Shown: positions 33,550 to 49,200 of the stretch, piece after piece
Position numbering within the stretch: the stretch's first letter is position 1
Layout: each line of letters starts with the position of its first letter
Origin: Branchiostoma floridae
Taxonomy: Eukaryota; Chordata; Leptocardii; Amphioxiformes; Branchiostomatidae
Direction of reading: 5' to 3'
Assembly: GCF_000003815.2 (NCBI RefSeq)
Contig: NC_049995.1
Coordinates: forward strand, 5,466,933 to 5,530,932
Length of the DNA: 64,000 nucleotides
Translations under genes and position numbers: made by a program
The notes under the pieces: generated by a model
Told to the model about the DNA's origin: nothing
Database searches by the model: none
Seen by the model: the letters and a program-made list of their open reading frames with translations, nothing else

Positions 33550-36500
33550 CTGCAGTAAAGCAGAGAAACAGATTCAAGTTTAATCTAATAACTGGGATAA
33601 CACACTCAGACAGACAGACACAACAAAAAAGAGTACCTCAAGCAGAGTCTACTCACAAACAAAAATGTAATTATTACATAGCTATACACATGTACATGTT
33701 CATTTTCTCAGTTTGAAACTTCATGCTTAAACTTAAACAGGCACACAAATTGTAACATGAAGTGAACAAGAGAATGACTGCTGGAGTGAATGAAGTACTA
33801 AATGAGGGATGAAATGAAGTAAATGAAGAAGTGAATGAATGACTGCAGGAGTGAATGAATGATGGAATGACTGCTGGAGTGAATAAAGGAGTGAATGAGG
33901 GATGAAATGTAGAAGGGAATGAAGGAATGAATGAATGGCAAATGGAGTGAATGAGGGAGAGAGTGACTGCAGGAGTGAATTGAGGAATGAAATATAGAAA
34001 TGAATGAAGGAATGAATGAATGGCAAATGGAGTGAATGAGGGATGAAAAGTAGAAATGAATGAATGAATGAATGAATGAATGGCAAATGGAGTGAATGAG
34101 GGAGAGAGTGACTGCAGGAGTGAAAGAATGTCATTGATTGAATGACCGAAGGTCCTTGAATAAATGAAGGATGAAATGACTGCATGAATTAATGAGTCAG
34201 ACCTGCTGTTGGTCCAGCTTGTATCCTGATAGGTCGGCTTCTGTCTTGTTCTCGACCAATGGAGAAAGAGGATCAGTCAGCTCTACACTCCGCGCTGACT
34301 CCGGCTGGCTCTGCACCTCCTCCTTCTCTTCTTCAGCTAAAGAGATTCAGACAGATTTTCCATTGGTAAGTGAAATCTGAGATTGTAGTGCCACGGTACA
34401 TCTTACATCTCAAATTGTCCTGAAGAACTAAACTCGAAACTCATTCGAATTTGGTGCCAAACATTAGTGCTAGGTGCTAGTCCTAAAATATAAGGCCTTC
34501 TTTTCCTTTCTTCTGTTGTATGACATGTTTCTTCTTATTTTGATAAGTGGCTTAAAAGTAACTTTCACTGTCAAGTGTGGCCATCTTTAATTGCAGACAC
34601 AAGTGAGCCAAAAAGTGCCTGTCCTTAGTGCTGAACTACTGGTAATGGTTATTTTGGGTTGTGTACAGTGGAAGGCACCATGTTTTCAGCACTAGGGACA
34701 GGTATAAGTATGTCTGTCAATGCACACAAACTTTAAACAATCATGAAAGATCATCATCATAGTACAATGTTAAACTTTCCTCCAACTCTAAGGCTTGAGA
34801 ACTAGATTCCTTGAAAACAAATGCCTCAGCTCACTATCAATGGTCTCTCAAAGCATCCACATTGAATCATCGGGCTGTAATGTTTCATTGAATAACGTTA
34901 GAATACCGGACACTGAACAGGACTACTTTGTAAGAGGTATGAAGGGGGCCATATGCATCAACTTACTCCTGCCATCACTAAACAGAGATGAACAGCACTA
35001 TAAACTGCCTGGCATGTTTGACCAATTACCGAAGTCACATGCATATCTGTAAGATAGACGAGTTTACGTTCTGAAGTAATTGGTCATTATTTACATGTTG
35101 TAAAGGGGCATTCCACTCCAGAAGGGAGTCTTGTTTTTCAATAGATAAAGTGGCAATGAATACATAATCAGCCGAATTTTGTGGAATTCACATTGGGATG
35201 AATTACGTGATGTGTACAATAATGACACTCACTAAACCCATGCAGACCCTACCCATGCATTCACTATACGCATAGGCACTGTGTTTATCGTACAAATTTT
35301 CGGAATAAATGAGGTACGCTAAGCATACCGAGAAGGCAAATTGCTCATAAGATAGCAAAGAATACAAGAACAAGACGAGATTTCTTAGCAAACCTGAAAT
35401 TAGTTTTGTAACCTTACCTAAAAGTTATGCATTGTATTCAGCCATAGGATTAATTCAATTAGAGAGTACTTGGGGAGTTTAGTAGAAGACAGAATGCTTT
35501 TGAGGCATGTGGAGCAACTGGGTACTTTATCGTATAATGTGAAGTAGTATGCAGTTATCACTTCCTAAAATTAATATCTATCGGAAAATAACACAACTGT
35601 GTGGAGTGGAATGCCCCTTTAACATGAATAAGGCAACAGTGGTCATTAAAAATTTATATCTGTGTAGACGTTCTAACTTTAGCGTTGACATAAGGTCAAG
35701 TATTGCATTACACACCAACTCGGGAGAACGTTTCCTTAAAAGAAGCATCCCTGTCTAAAATGACAAAGAAACAGAGCCTGAAAGAAGTCTTACCTGCAAC
35801 ATCAGCCTCTTTGCTGTCTCCTTGATCAATTTCAGTCTCATTCTCCTTCCCAGGACTATCTTCCTCCTCCTTTTCACTCTCCTTCCCAGAGTCCTCACCG
35901 TCACTGTCTGACTCATCATCATCACTCAGCTCAACCTCTGATTGGTGGGGAGTCTCCTTGGTTGCCTCGGCAATGGCCTCCGTTATACTCTCTTTAGTGG
36001 ACCCTAAGACATAACCATTGATTGTAGTAAGATAAATAATACCAAATGTAAGGTATATACATCGATGAAGGTTAGACATCCAGGTAATAAGATATGCCAA
36101 AAGGAAGTTACTCAAGCAACTGGATATGATTTTGGTCAGACATTTCAACTAGCATCCACTAGTTTTCGTCAGTGACACTGAAGTGATCTGGAAGAAACAG
36201 GTCTTTTATACTCTAACTATGAATGAAGAAAATTTTAGATGTCCAATAGGAATCATTGTAAGGCAAAGTCAAGCTGAAGACAATTTTGGATTTCAATGGG
36301 ACATATACAGTATATAATTCAAACATTACAACTTGATAAGATATGATTACTTTAGGACATTTTGGGCGACATCCACTATCGAAACAATAAACTGGCAATG
36401 TCACCGGGACAGATTGATTCATTCTTTCATTTCATTATACTATAATTGGAGATGTTGAAGAAGAGTGATGGATGTCACTCTGAACATCTAGAAGTAATCT

Positions 36501-39500
36501 CTATATCATCTCCAGTTGTGGAAATTGATTTGTCTTTAAATATGCATTGTTTACTTGGATGTTAAACCTTCATAAACATACATTTAAGTACTTCAAAGTT
36601 GTATGAAGGACATCTTTTAAGTCATGATAAACGACAAAGATAAAACAGTGGAAGAAAAATAATTTCAAACTCAGAAACTGAATAAATGAAATTGACGTAG
36701 TTTCTATACCCAACAGATTTTGAATAACAAAATGATGTACATATTGCTAATAACAAGTCTCTGTAGCAGTCACTTCTATGCATGGTGGTAAGGTGCATGG
36801 TGTGTTTGCCTGCACTTGAATGTGGAAACAGCTCGTAATACTACCTTGAGTAACTTGTCACTTTCCCTGCATGGAAGTCCTACATATCTAATGTCATGCT
36901 TTGAAATTGAAGACTACCATGATTCTAGCAGTTGGAATAGAAACTCACTACTACAAGCAAGATGCATCAAATTCTTTATTGTTATCTAATCAAACTCACC
37001 AACAGTCTCGTCTTCCTTTTCAGTCTCAGCTTTTTCTGTGCTTGACTGAGACTCTGCTCCATCGTACATCCCTGCACCATCCTTTTTGTCGCTTGTTTCT
37101 GATTCTGCCTTGAAGTTCTCAGATTCTCCAGCCTCCGATTTGTCAGCCACAGATTCAGCTTTGTCCTCTTCAGAGTCTGCTTTTGGGGTCTCTGGCTCTG
37201 TATTCTCGGCCACAGATTCAGCCTTTTCTGACGTGTTGTCATCTTTGTTTTCTGCAGATTTCTCTGAAGCTGCATTGTCACCATCTTCGGACTTCACACT
37301 CTCTTCTTTTTCACTTTCAGCTTTGTCTTCCTTGCTGTCTGCTTTCTCTGTGTGAACGCTTTCTTCCTTCCCTTCCTGGCTGTCGGATTTTTCCGACCGG
37401 ACGCTTTCTGCTTTTTCAGACTTCACGCTTTCCGTCTTTACGCTTTCTGCCTTCTCGACACTTTCAGGGACGCTTTCTGCCTCTGAGGCACTTGCCTTCA
37501 AGACTTCCTCGGGAGGTATCTCTTCCGCGACCTCTTCTTGTACGGATTCTGTTTTCTCTGAGGGCTTGTCAACTTCATCCTCAATTTCAGAGTCGGATGA
37601 TGATGATGACGATGAGCCGCTTGATGACGATGATGATGACCTTCTCTCGATCTTACTCCCTGTCAAGGTCAAAGTGAACATGGAAGACAGTGAGTGACCA
37701 AAAAAACAAACTTGTAAGCAACCAATATCTGAAGTAAGAGTACATTTTTATAATTACAGGATTAACACAGTGACTGTCTTTTAATGCTAATATAAGTGAC
37801 CATTAACCAAAATTTTGATGAAATTCTCAACGAATTTGATAGTATAAAACATTTTTTTGTGTGTTTGATATATACATGTATGTATGTATTCATGTGTGGG
37901 CCACAACACCTGCATACCGCTGCCTGTGTCCCACGTGTATTGTATTGTTTGCAATTTCAATAAATCAAATCAAATCTCAAAATTTGCTCAATGATCACTC
38001 GTGCAAAAGGGGTCTTACTGAACATCAAAACACCTCTAGTCTAAGCACCTTATTCTAAACTGTGACACACGTGTAATACACATTTCACACCATTTCACAC
38101 CATTTCACTTGACAATGAAATCAACACAGGCCATAAAGCAACAATAAAAACTTGAAAATCCACCATCTAACCAAAATTCCTAATGCTAAGGAAAGCCAAA
38201 AATACGAAACTCAAAACAAAACCATCAAGTGCATAATGATTACATGGACATTGAATAAACACCCCTAGGACAAAGTAGAATGATCCAAACTTCGCATGCA
38301 ATGACTCTTGGACCAGTCCACACAATACACACCACAAGGGGTGATCGGAAGAGTAGAAAGATAACAAACACAGGTGAAAACATCACTTCGTGCACAATGA
38401 CAACATTCCTAAGGAAGAAACAAGTCTTACGTCCAGTTGTTATCTGGTCAGAAAATAGATGGAACGGCGTTCCAAGAAAGCTTCGGGAGCCCTCCAAGCC
38501 AAGGAAATTCTCAACAAGTCTTGTCCAAATGTCTTGTGCAATGTATTTACACTGAACTAATGCTTGCAAGTCTTGAAGATACTTTATTAAGCAAAAGAGC
38601 AATCAAAGGAATCACAGAGGTCTAAGAAAAGTTACTGATTACAACTTGATCAAGTTTACAATGATCATACAATTGATCCATGGAATGATAAGACCATTGC
38701 AAAGCAGGATTATAACGTTATATGTATGCAGTGTACACACTACAATTTCAACCCATTAAATGCAGCACTGTCTTGACAATGGAGAGCACATCACTAATAG
38801 ATTTTAGTGCACTGATGAGCAGGATAAGCCAACAATGTCATGGTCTCCAGAGTATTAGTTAATTACCCTCATTGATACAAATCTCGGCCTTATTGCAAAA
38901 ATGCTACTGACCAATAACTCGGTGTTGCCATAAAATCACAAAGAGCCGTCTACCTCCTTTCTTTCCAACCAAGAAATATGGACAAACATCATTTCTGAAT
39001 ATTGCGACACATACAGTCAGTGTACCATGACATAAACTGTACTTCATTCAGTCGGTACAAACAATGAACACGCCAATCAAACTTTTTTTCTTGCGTTTCC
39101 TAAAGAGCTGATTCTATTAGTCTTCTAAAACATTGATGGCTTTCACAGCTAGACTGTACTTCTGAATCAGTATTACACATTGGCACAATCTTGCTCCACC
39201 AATTACCACTCCAGTACTTTTCTATGTTGTATATTACTGTTACATACACTGTAACATCTCATGAAGTCTGCAAGCTCGTTGTAGTAGTAAAATGAACACT
39301 CCACATCAATCAGTGTATAATGGATCATAGAGAATCAACAACCACTACGACACCATGTCAATCTTTTGTACATTAGCACTGCTGGTCATTGATCAATAAG
39401 TTAGCAATGTTAGTTAACATTAGTTAGCAATTGATTCAATCATTAACAAATTCTGACACACCAATGTTGTAGATAATTCATTATACTGTGTCCTGTAATT

Positions 39501-40232
39501 AGGTACACTTATGGCAAGAGAAACTGACATCCTCATGTGCAAGCAATTAGTTAATGAGTTAGCAATGTGAGTCAATGACGTACTCACCATAACAGACACA
39601 TTACCAATAGACCTAACACAATAACAGACTTATTTGACTTTAGCCAATTTTTATATATCATGAATATGTGAGTGATTTTGTAAGCCATGATTCACAAATG
39701 GATATTAGTACTAATCATTTGAAAGGATTATGTTGAAGATTGATATTAGATAAAAACAAAAATAAAGAAAATCAAACTTCAGGCAGACCTTGGTCCGTTT
39801 CCATGGGAACCTCCTCCTCAACCTCGACCTCTGCCACCTCATCCTCCTCTTTATTTCCCTCCTTCAGTTCCTCCTCTACTTCTTCTTCCTTCTCTTCTTC
39901 ATCCATGACTTCATCAGACTCTGCAGTTTCCTTCAATTCTTCATCCATCACTTCATCAGCCTCAGCAGTTTCCTTTGTGGTTATTTCCTCTTCTAACTCG
40001 GCAATTTCTTCTTCCTCTGAGTCCGGTGGAGTGTATTGTTCATCCTTGGCGTCATCTTTGGCACATAGTGAGATACGGGAGTATGGCACATAAGTTTATT
40101 TCTGATTTTCTTTGGCCTGAACTTTTTGCACAGTCAGGTCTTTTCATTTTTGCTGTATGAGTGTGTTTTGTATTTGAATTTTGTATGGTTTGGAATAGAT
40201 GTACATTGTAACAGTTTGTGTGTGTATGCATG

Positions 40233-40265
<33 letters not shown>

Positions 40266-43200
40266 AAAAATGTATGTGCTTGTGTGTGTATGTTTGTAAG
40301 TCAAAAAGAGCTCTGTTTCTCTTTTTCTCTCCTTTGACAAGACAGCATCCTTACACTAAGTTACTGTAGACCTTCTAATCTAAGTTGGACCAAAACTCTA
40401 GCTGATGGTATGTGCTGAATTTTCAGAATTAGGTTTATATATAGCAAGAAAAACTCACTCAATTTAAGTTATCTTTAAAGTTAGCTAATTTTCAAATTGA
40501 TATTTTGAGTGAAATAGTTTGCTCAAAGGTTCTGATAAAATATAAAATCTTTTCCTTAGAATCACAAAGTTATTTGATATGCAGAAAACTAAAAAACTTT
40601 CAAATCTATGATAATTTTATACTTGGGAAGCATATCTTGTACACACAACTCAGAGTCATCGAAACCTCTACTTTAAGGTCTATTCTAAGATGTACAAAAG
40701 GCTCCATGACTGAATTGCCTTTCTTCAATGACCTCCTAACTTTAAGGTGTTTAGTAACTCCTTCAGCCTTCGACCCTCGTCTTCAGTCCCTGACTCAACC
40801 TCGGTTTCTTCAGGGTAAAATTCTGTCTCACTCTCTGATAGGTCTTGAGAAAGATACGTCTTCAAGGCTTCATCTAAGGTATCTGACATTTCTTCAGTAT
40901 CTTCTTCGCTCTCGGATAACTGAGTTGTTGGTTTTCTGATTTCTTTGTGTGCTGTCATTTCTTTGCTCATTTCTTCATCATTTCGTACCATCATTTCTTT
41001 ACCAAAACCGTCTTCACTGGAAATATGATACGTCTTCAAGGCTTCGTCTAAAGTATCTGACATTTCTTCAGTGTCTTCACTCTCGGACAAACCAGTTGTT
41101 GTTTTCAAATCATTGTCTGCTCGTGTTTGTTTATTTCTTGTTTCATCTTTACTTTGACCATCTTCTGTCAAAATATGACTTGTGACATCCAACTTATGCT
41201 TTGGTGAATCAGACAGAGCAGCACTATCCAAAACTACATGTTCTGAACTTTCTGTTTGACCAACTTCAAGGTCGTCTGACTGTTGTTCCCTATCCCCTGC
41301 CCTTGACTCAAGGTCAGATTCTATCTCAGTTTCGGACAGTTCTTGAGACAGATATGTCTTCAAGGCATGGTCGATTGTGCCTGAGGAGTCAGAGGAGTCA
41401 TAACCTTCTGCTGATGACTCCTCATTGTAATTCTGAGGAATTTTCTGTTTGTCATCATACATTCCATTGTCTGTTGTGTCAGCCATCGTGACCTCTGAAT
41501 TCTGATCTACAGTGTCACGGAGGCCATCATTGGATAGAGCATTTAGTTCATCATCTTCTACTGTAACAGTAACTGTAGATGACTTGCAATCATAGGGATT
41601 TTCCTGCCTGTCATCATATGTACTGAAATTCTCTGTTCTATCAGCCATTATGACCTCTGAATTTTTATCTCCCATATCATGAAGGTCATCCTCAAAAATA
41701 GCACTTTGTTTCTCACAATTCGTTTCATTTTTCGACATGCTGCCAAAACCTTCCGTACCAATTTCAGCATCCAATCCAGTGGCTGTATAGTGTGTTTGGG
41801 GGTTTATATCCTTTCCAGCCAGATGCAAATTATCTGTCGCTGCAGCCCTTGGGATGTTACCCCTTGATTGCATTTCTGGTTCTGAGTCAGAAAACGATGT
41901 GTATGAGTCAGTGTGGAATGTGGAGTCAGTGTGGAATGTGGTGTCAGTGTGGTTTGCAGTATGTGTCTCAGACACAGTGACATTGTCTTGCAATATGTCT
42001 TCACAAGTGCTAAGTGTGTCTGTTAGACTACTGATTGGATAGGAAGTTGTGTGATGTGTCTCTGAGCTTTGATTGACATCTGTCAAAGTCAGGCTGTCAG
42101 AGTCTGTCAACTGTGACACTTCTGTCAAGTCTGAGGCGGTCATGTTTGTCAAGGTCGTAGAGTCATTCTTCTCAAGGTCAGAAGGTATTGAGTTCACCTG
42201 CATGTCTGCTGAGTGACCCAACATGAACTCTGACCTTTGGGACTGGAGGTCAGTCCAAGTGTTTGTTGCTACGTAAGTCAGTCGATCGTCACTACGGTAA
42301 CTGTCTTTGTCAGTCCGGTGCTTGTCTGTCAGTTGTGTCAGACTCTTTTTCCTTGTCCTCTCTTGTAAATCAAAATATAAACAACTTAATGTAAAAATCC
42401 AAACAATCAAGAATGGCAATCATCCAATAAAAGTATGAAATGAAATTAATGAGTTTAGGTACACAATCATATAATGCAATCTGAACAATCCATGCAATAT
42501 GAATCATAAAGAAATGAATGTATCATCAATACAATGATTCTACTATAAGAAAGGAGAATTCTAACTCGCCACAAAGGTTGCATATGCCTAAATCCACGTA
42601 AACCTTAAATCTTTATTTTTCCTGTCACTAGACTTTCATAATGAAATGGTGAATCGTATATTTTTGTAATGCCTAACCAAAAACCTCAACTTATACAATC
42701 ATATTAAACTGAACCTAAGAATGTTAACTTAAGACTTACCTTCTTTCTTAGAACTACCTCCTTCACTTTCCTTATCGCCCTCCGTCTCACCTTCTTCCTC
42801 AAAGTCTTCCTCATAGTTGTCGGCCTCTGCAAGGGTACAAAATGTGATTCTTCAATATCAAAAACTGAGTCATGATGAAATTATTCACAGACAGTTATGT
42901 AAGCCATTTCCAAGGGCCTTCACCAAGAGGTTGCATACGGTAGGTATATATACCGACTGAAAAAAAACACACTTTAACCTCACACCTGTAAATAACACTG
43001 GTCACTTAAGATTTGGAAAGTCACTCTTAACTTTCAAGGTTTAAAGGTATTGTGTTAGAAACCCAACTTTGTTAGAGATTCTTTCAGCCTATACATTGTC
43101 AATAGTACCTTCTTTTACCATAAACATGTTTGAAGTATTTCTGTAACACATCTTTCTAAATCTATAGTGACCAGTGTTTTAACCTTTCAACCCTACCCGT

Positions 43201-46200
43201 TCTTCCATCTATATAAGAAACCAGGAAGTGACCTTGGTGCTGAGATTAACGAAGAAACATGTTGAGAATGTGCAACCAACCAAAAATCTTAAACCCAGTC
43301 GCACATTAGAAAGGAGGCAACAGAGGAATACTATAGGGTGGATGTTTGGAAAGCTCTATACTCTGTGCAGAACACCGGATGGTAAATGGGTAAACCTTCA
43401 GTTTTGTCTTCACTGGTTTCTGTTTCTTTGATCTCATCTTCAACGTCCATTCTCTCATCACCATTGCCTGTTGGGGCGGGGTCATCACTATGGGAACCAT
43501 GCTCAATGACCTCACTGCCTTCTTCTATGATTTCGTCAATGACGGAAGCTTCGTTGGAACTTTTGCTCGCGTCTTCCTCCAGGTTACGGACTTCTTCCAC
43601 TTCGACAATGCTTTCTGCATCGTCTCCCATCATGCTTTGTGCTTCCTTCCCATGATGCACTTCTACCTCCACCGCTGACTGGGTAGCAGAGGACGGACGT
43701 TTGGTCTGGGTTGCAAGGTCTTCTGTGATTGAATGGCCGGAGCTCTCTTTTCCCAACATGCTCTGCTTGTCTCCTCCCACAATGCTTTGCCTTTCTGATC
43801 CCAGAGAGCTTTGCTTCTCTTCCGTTTCCCTTGGGGTCACACTTCGGTCTTCTTCCATCGATTCCGGACTATGAGAGTCAGCTGGTTTGACACTTTCTTC
43901 ATTTGAAGATGATTTTTGGCTGTCTATGGCATTTGTTTGATTTATGTTTGGCTCTGTTTCCTTTGTGCTTGTGTGAGAAGCTGTGCTCTGAAGGTCTGAA
44001 GCAAATGTCAGCTTCCTGTCGCTATTTGAACCCTGTTTGTCAGGGACTGCACATGGTGCATGAGGATGGAATAGTTACAACGATTAGAATTCAGAATGGA
44101 TGTGAAAAATTTACAATTATGATATTCAGATCCTCAATTCCCCTGTCACACAGTCTTCATGCATTGAATAAATTTTGGCAGTACTTATTTCAACCGGTTT
44201 TCTTTTTTAGTAATCCATGAACCCTTGTACAAGGCCAAATTAATGAACCTCATCCATTACAACAGCATGGATTTTTAGGCAAATAATGTGCCCAGGCAAT
44301 TCTGGTATTTAGCGCCCTTCTGGCCATTAACAAATAAAGCAAAAGCTCAATAACTGTGTGACAAGGGCTTGAAGAAGATTTGTACTGAAAAGAAGACCAT
44401 TCTGTTTCTTACAATGTCCTCCACCTGCAAGTAGCCAAGATACAAAAGAAGTTTAATAAGATGATAATTATGGGTATATCACCCTCATAATTCTGCCAGG
44501 TAACAAAAGACCACCACATAAAAGATAAAAGTTACTGTGTCATCAAGACTTTCTCAAGAATGTCCTGTTCACCTGACTGTTAACATGTACCTGATGTTGC
44601 AGGAGGAGATCTCTTTAAATTCAATGGCAAAACATGGCATTCATAGGGTACCTGGCAGGGTTATGAGCTGATGAGCATTGACTGTCTAGTAAGAACTTAA
44701 TCATAACCCACCTGATGTCTCCTCCTTGCTCTTCTTCTTCCCTTTAGGAGGACGAGGTTGCCGGGGTACTCCCTCAGCTGCCTGGCATCTAGAACATTCA
44801 CACAAAAAAAAATTTTTAAACTTACCCTAAGAGGCAAAGTTTAAGTTGTGGTACACTGTTCATTGTGCTTACCGAAAAGCGATAGTAAGGGGAATTTCTT
44901 TGATACAATAAACTAAATTAAATTGTACATAGCGTCTGTTCTCTCTGTCACAACCAGACTGAGTAGAAGATTAGCTCTTCAGTGACCCAAACTGGATGGA
45001 GATCACTTTGAATTTTTCTTTAAATTTATTTTTCAAAGACAGACATCTTCTGTCCGACAATAGAAAAATTGAACAACCAAGAAAACCAAGCTGTCCTGAC
45101 CTGTAGCATGGTGCGGCCCCCTCGATGTTGACCAGTTCGAAGTGCCCGAGTTTGCTGCCCAGTTTGCGCCCCTTCTTGTGCTTGTACTCGCAGCAGGCGC
45201 TCAGACGGATGTCCTGAAGACCGTTCAGGTAGAACGTAAGGCTGAACGGGAAACCGCGGTGGCGCCGAGAGATAAAGGAGAAAGACGCTGTGGAATCAAA
45301 AAAGAAAGTTGATAAAATCACGACATTCCTTGTACAGTACAATGTAATATGGAGCATAAAGTACAAGTATGTGATATGGAGTAATGCTGTACAAGAAATA
45401 AACCAAATTTCTGCCCATACAAGCAAAACCAGGACACTCAACACTCCATACTAAATCGTTCATCTGGCTTAATATCAAAAAGATTAATTTTGATCTAACT
45501 CGAACACACGATCAGTTGGTCTTTTTCAGAAATGACTTGAAGTTAGTAGATTCATTATTGCTTAGTTTGATTTTCTGGAAGGGATGTGTACTTAGCAATT
45601 TTGTCGTCGGTTACCCTAAAAAATTGGCAGACGAACTGAAAATTTGTCCCAATGCTAAATGTTGGAGTATCATATTGAATCCTTGTCCATTACATCAATG
45701 TACAAACACTGACAAACTTTGACAAAAGGGACACTTACTTCCCTCATGCAGGAGTTCGCGAAACACGACAAGCGTGTTCCCGCCACAGTGCTGCTGCTCC
45801 ACCATGATCTCATCACGATAGTCAAACCGCTCCACGTCGAGGTGGATGTTCTTCCCGACGTAGCGCATCGTCACCTCGCACATGGACTGGAGCTGTGTAC
45901 GGTGGGCCTTGGGTGGCTCCATACGATGCAGTGTCAACGAACCCTGTATTTGCACCAAAAATTCATGTACAAAATGAGTCATAAGATACTGTGAGATACA
46001 GTGAGCTTATACCCCCCTCACATTAGGCGCGATTCTATCGGACGACGAGTCTGTGAGCTCTAATTTACGAGGAGGCATGACCCCGATGCCGACGAAGAAA
46101 TTGCAGAGTTCCCCCTTCCCGTCAGGGTCATGCCTCCTCGTAATTTAGAGATCGCAGACTCGTTGTTCGATCGAATCGCGCCTAATGTGAGGGGGGTATT

Positions 46201-49200
46201 AGGAAATAACAAGAAATAGTCTTATCATGGAAGCTCATCTGTGCAGTAATCATTATTATAATAATATAAAGCTAAACTTTCATCCAACACAAGACTATGC
46301 ATGGATCAAATCTTAAACAACTTTTGCCTTCTTCAGGATCAATGCTGAGTATCATTCAACTCAGAACGTAAATTCATGAGAGTTACGGACTCGTGATTGT
46401 ATTAACAATGTCGTGATCTTGTGGATACGTGTCGTCAGCAATTCGGGTCAAACGTGCCAGGAAGTTGATAATGCCCACATCCTCTGTTCAGTGATGGCTG
46501 AAGTGCCCTGATGAGATTGTCTTGCCTAGTCTTGCCTTACAAGAAATTGTCTTGCCTAGTCGCGTAATATAACTGTTGTCATATTAACTTGTTCCTATGA
46601 AGCCCAATGGCTGTACAGATCTTGAAGAACGTAATACTATTTCAATTTGGTAAAAATGCATGTAAGACACTCAGTCCTTACCTTGTTCGAGGGTGGCTTT
46701 AACCGCCTACCCCGGTACGTGCTGCCCCCTGACGACCCGTTCCCACCACTGCGTGTCCGCCGCCTGCTGCTGGCAGGTTTTCGGGGGGTGGGGTGGGGAG
46801 ACCCCGTCTCTAGCATGGTGGGGTCCACCACTGGAAGGGTGTAGGGGGAGACCCCCCCTCCAAGGTCCATGTTCCCCATGTTGTTGGTGAAGGTTCGCAG
46901 TGCAGCTGGATCCACCTGTACCAACACAAACATATAGACTGAGTGTCTGGGAAACACAAAGGAGGTTGAATGTATGGATCCAATCTAACTTAAAATTTAA
47001 AACCACATTGAAATTCTAAGCAATGACAGTTTACATTGCCACACAGTAAAGACTTGTAGTCTTGTTACAGTAGTTTGCATTTTTACATATTTTACCAAGG
47101 GAAACCCATTTCTATGGACAGGTCAAGAATGTCTTTTACATGTCAGAGTTTCTGAGAAAAATCCAGACTGATATGCTGATCTTAAGAAAATTTGTAAAGC
47201 TTTTAGAGTTCATAGATTTGTTTTGAATTGTCTTCTACATTCCTTTGGTTGTCATCTAGACAAAGTAAGAAGGGTGCGAAGACTCGATTAGAATAGATTT
47301 TACCTGCATATTGTAAAGTCTACCTGTGTAGGACAGGTAACTTACTGTTACAAGTAAAATGTACAATTTGTACCAATTATCATCCTATTACTAGCACCCA
47401 ACTGCCCATTTAAGCAATCAACAAGCAATAAAGATATCATCACTGATAGAGGCAAACAAAAACAACTTTGTTTCATTCTAGTTTAAGAAACCAACCTGGT
47501 ACAGATAGTGTGAGTCCACGCTTTCCCGCGGTTCCTCCGCTCTCCGTGCCTGCGGTGGTAGCAGTGGCATCCCTTCCTCGTCAAAATACACCGGCTGTAA
47601 CAACATCAGAGCTCATGGTCAGTATCCCTTCAAAACTAAGAACTGTTGTGCAATTAGTCTAACAATTCTGTACACTTTTCACATAGTAATTAACTGACTT
47701 GAAAACCTTTATGAGGAAGTTAAAATTATCATGTTTCACATGTTTCCTGCGTTACAGGGCTTTTTCAACAAAGAAACAAGCTTAAGGGCACTGCACTTCC
47801 ATGCCATGACCTATGATGCACCCTGTTACCATGGGGAGCAGATTCTCTCAGCGACTGCCAAGATTCAACTGTCTTCAACTGTGTCCTGTCTGACAGTGTT
47901 TTTACGAATAGGTCACAGTATCTACTTGTTGCCAGGTCCTAGGTTAATCTGAGTATAGAACATCCAGGGGCTCAGCCATGCCCCGAAAATAGCCCAGTAA
48001 CCACAGGTTGTCAAATAGGGCCACATAAAAGTCACACCAGTGCAGAAAAACAGCTCATAAACTATGCAGAGAGACTCTCTTTTTGAAATGGAAATATAGC
48101 ATACGTTTGGCTGTTAGGCAGCAAGGGGAAGGTTTAATAATACCACCAACCTAACACCCAAACCTACCGGTCCGTCCTGCCTTCTCCTGCGATGCCCCTT
48201 GGGGAACTGTGGAGCAGTCTTGGGCCGTGTGCCGTTGGTGTAGGCGCGGGGGTTGGGGTAGTCCTCCGCGGAGTGGGGGCGTGACCCACGCGGGGACAGG
48301 TACGGGATGATGTCTTCGTCACCATGACGTCCGCGCTCCGTCTGCGTACAGGAAAAATGATGAGATTTTTTGTCAAAACCAGCAAACTAAAAGTCTAGAG
48401 ATATCTTTTCAGCATAACAGGAAAACACCACAGGACAGGTGGCAAAACAAGTGCTCATAATATATGGAAGCTGTCACCTGAATGGATTATGAATAAAATT
48501 GTCATTTATTATGAAATGAAATTGGGAAAAAATCTACAACAAGTCATGATGAAATAACTCATTGACACACAATGAACCAGAGACACAATGTATTTGAGAT
48601 TGAATAAAGAAACATTTTTTTCAATTTTTTAGAAAATCAGATTCAATTGAAATTGACAAATCCTGTCAAAGTTTTAAAATTCAATTTGCAAATTTTCCTT
48701 ACCCTGATTCTCTGGACCCGCTCGATCTTAGAAATCTCCTCCAGTTTCTTCTTGATCTCCACCTGCCGCGCCCTCTGTAACCATAGCAACCACATCAGCT
48801 GACCATCCACCAATCAGAGCAAACAACACAAATCTCAGGATCAACAGGAGCAGTGAAGCATTGTGGGATGAAGTTTTTGGCTTGAGCTTTTTCAAACCAG
48901 AAATAAATGACTAATAAACATACAAAGATTTTAGTTCTTAACACAAAGTTGAATTCTGTTTACTGAATTTTGTGCTCAAAGCCTTTCTTGACTATTGGAA
49001 GATACAAAATTAATTCTGTCCTTAGCCCCAAACCTTTTCAAGCTTGAATGCATGGTTATCATTATAACTAAAAAAAATGTGGAATTACTTGCAGCAATTA
49101 TCTTATATTTCTCCCACAAAAGGCATTATAAAATATGTAAATTTGTGGTCTTTATTATCAGCTGCATCTACATCAATGAAGGTTAGACATCCAGGTAAAA

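Noticed and set aside
33733..34185. 150-residue FIHSFIHSF protein on the minus strand
   Set aside because: Pure product of the GAATGAATG repeat; intronic.
37086..37677. Plus-strand Ser/Leu frames
   Set aside because: Antisense of the Ser/Glu-rich exon at 37000-37659.
46637..47006. Alternative minus-strand frames across 46.7-46.9 kb
   Set aside because: Only the frame reading VDPAALRTFTNNMG ... PPSNK matches splice phases and the ERICH3 order; the others are shadows.
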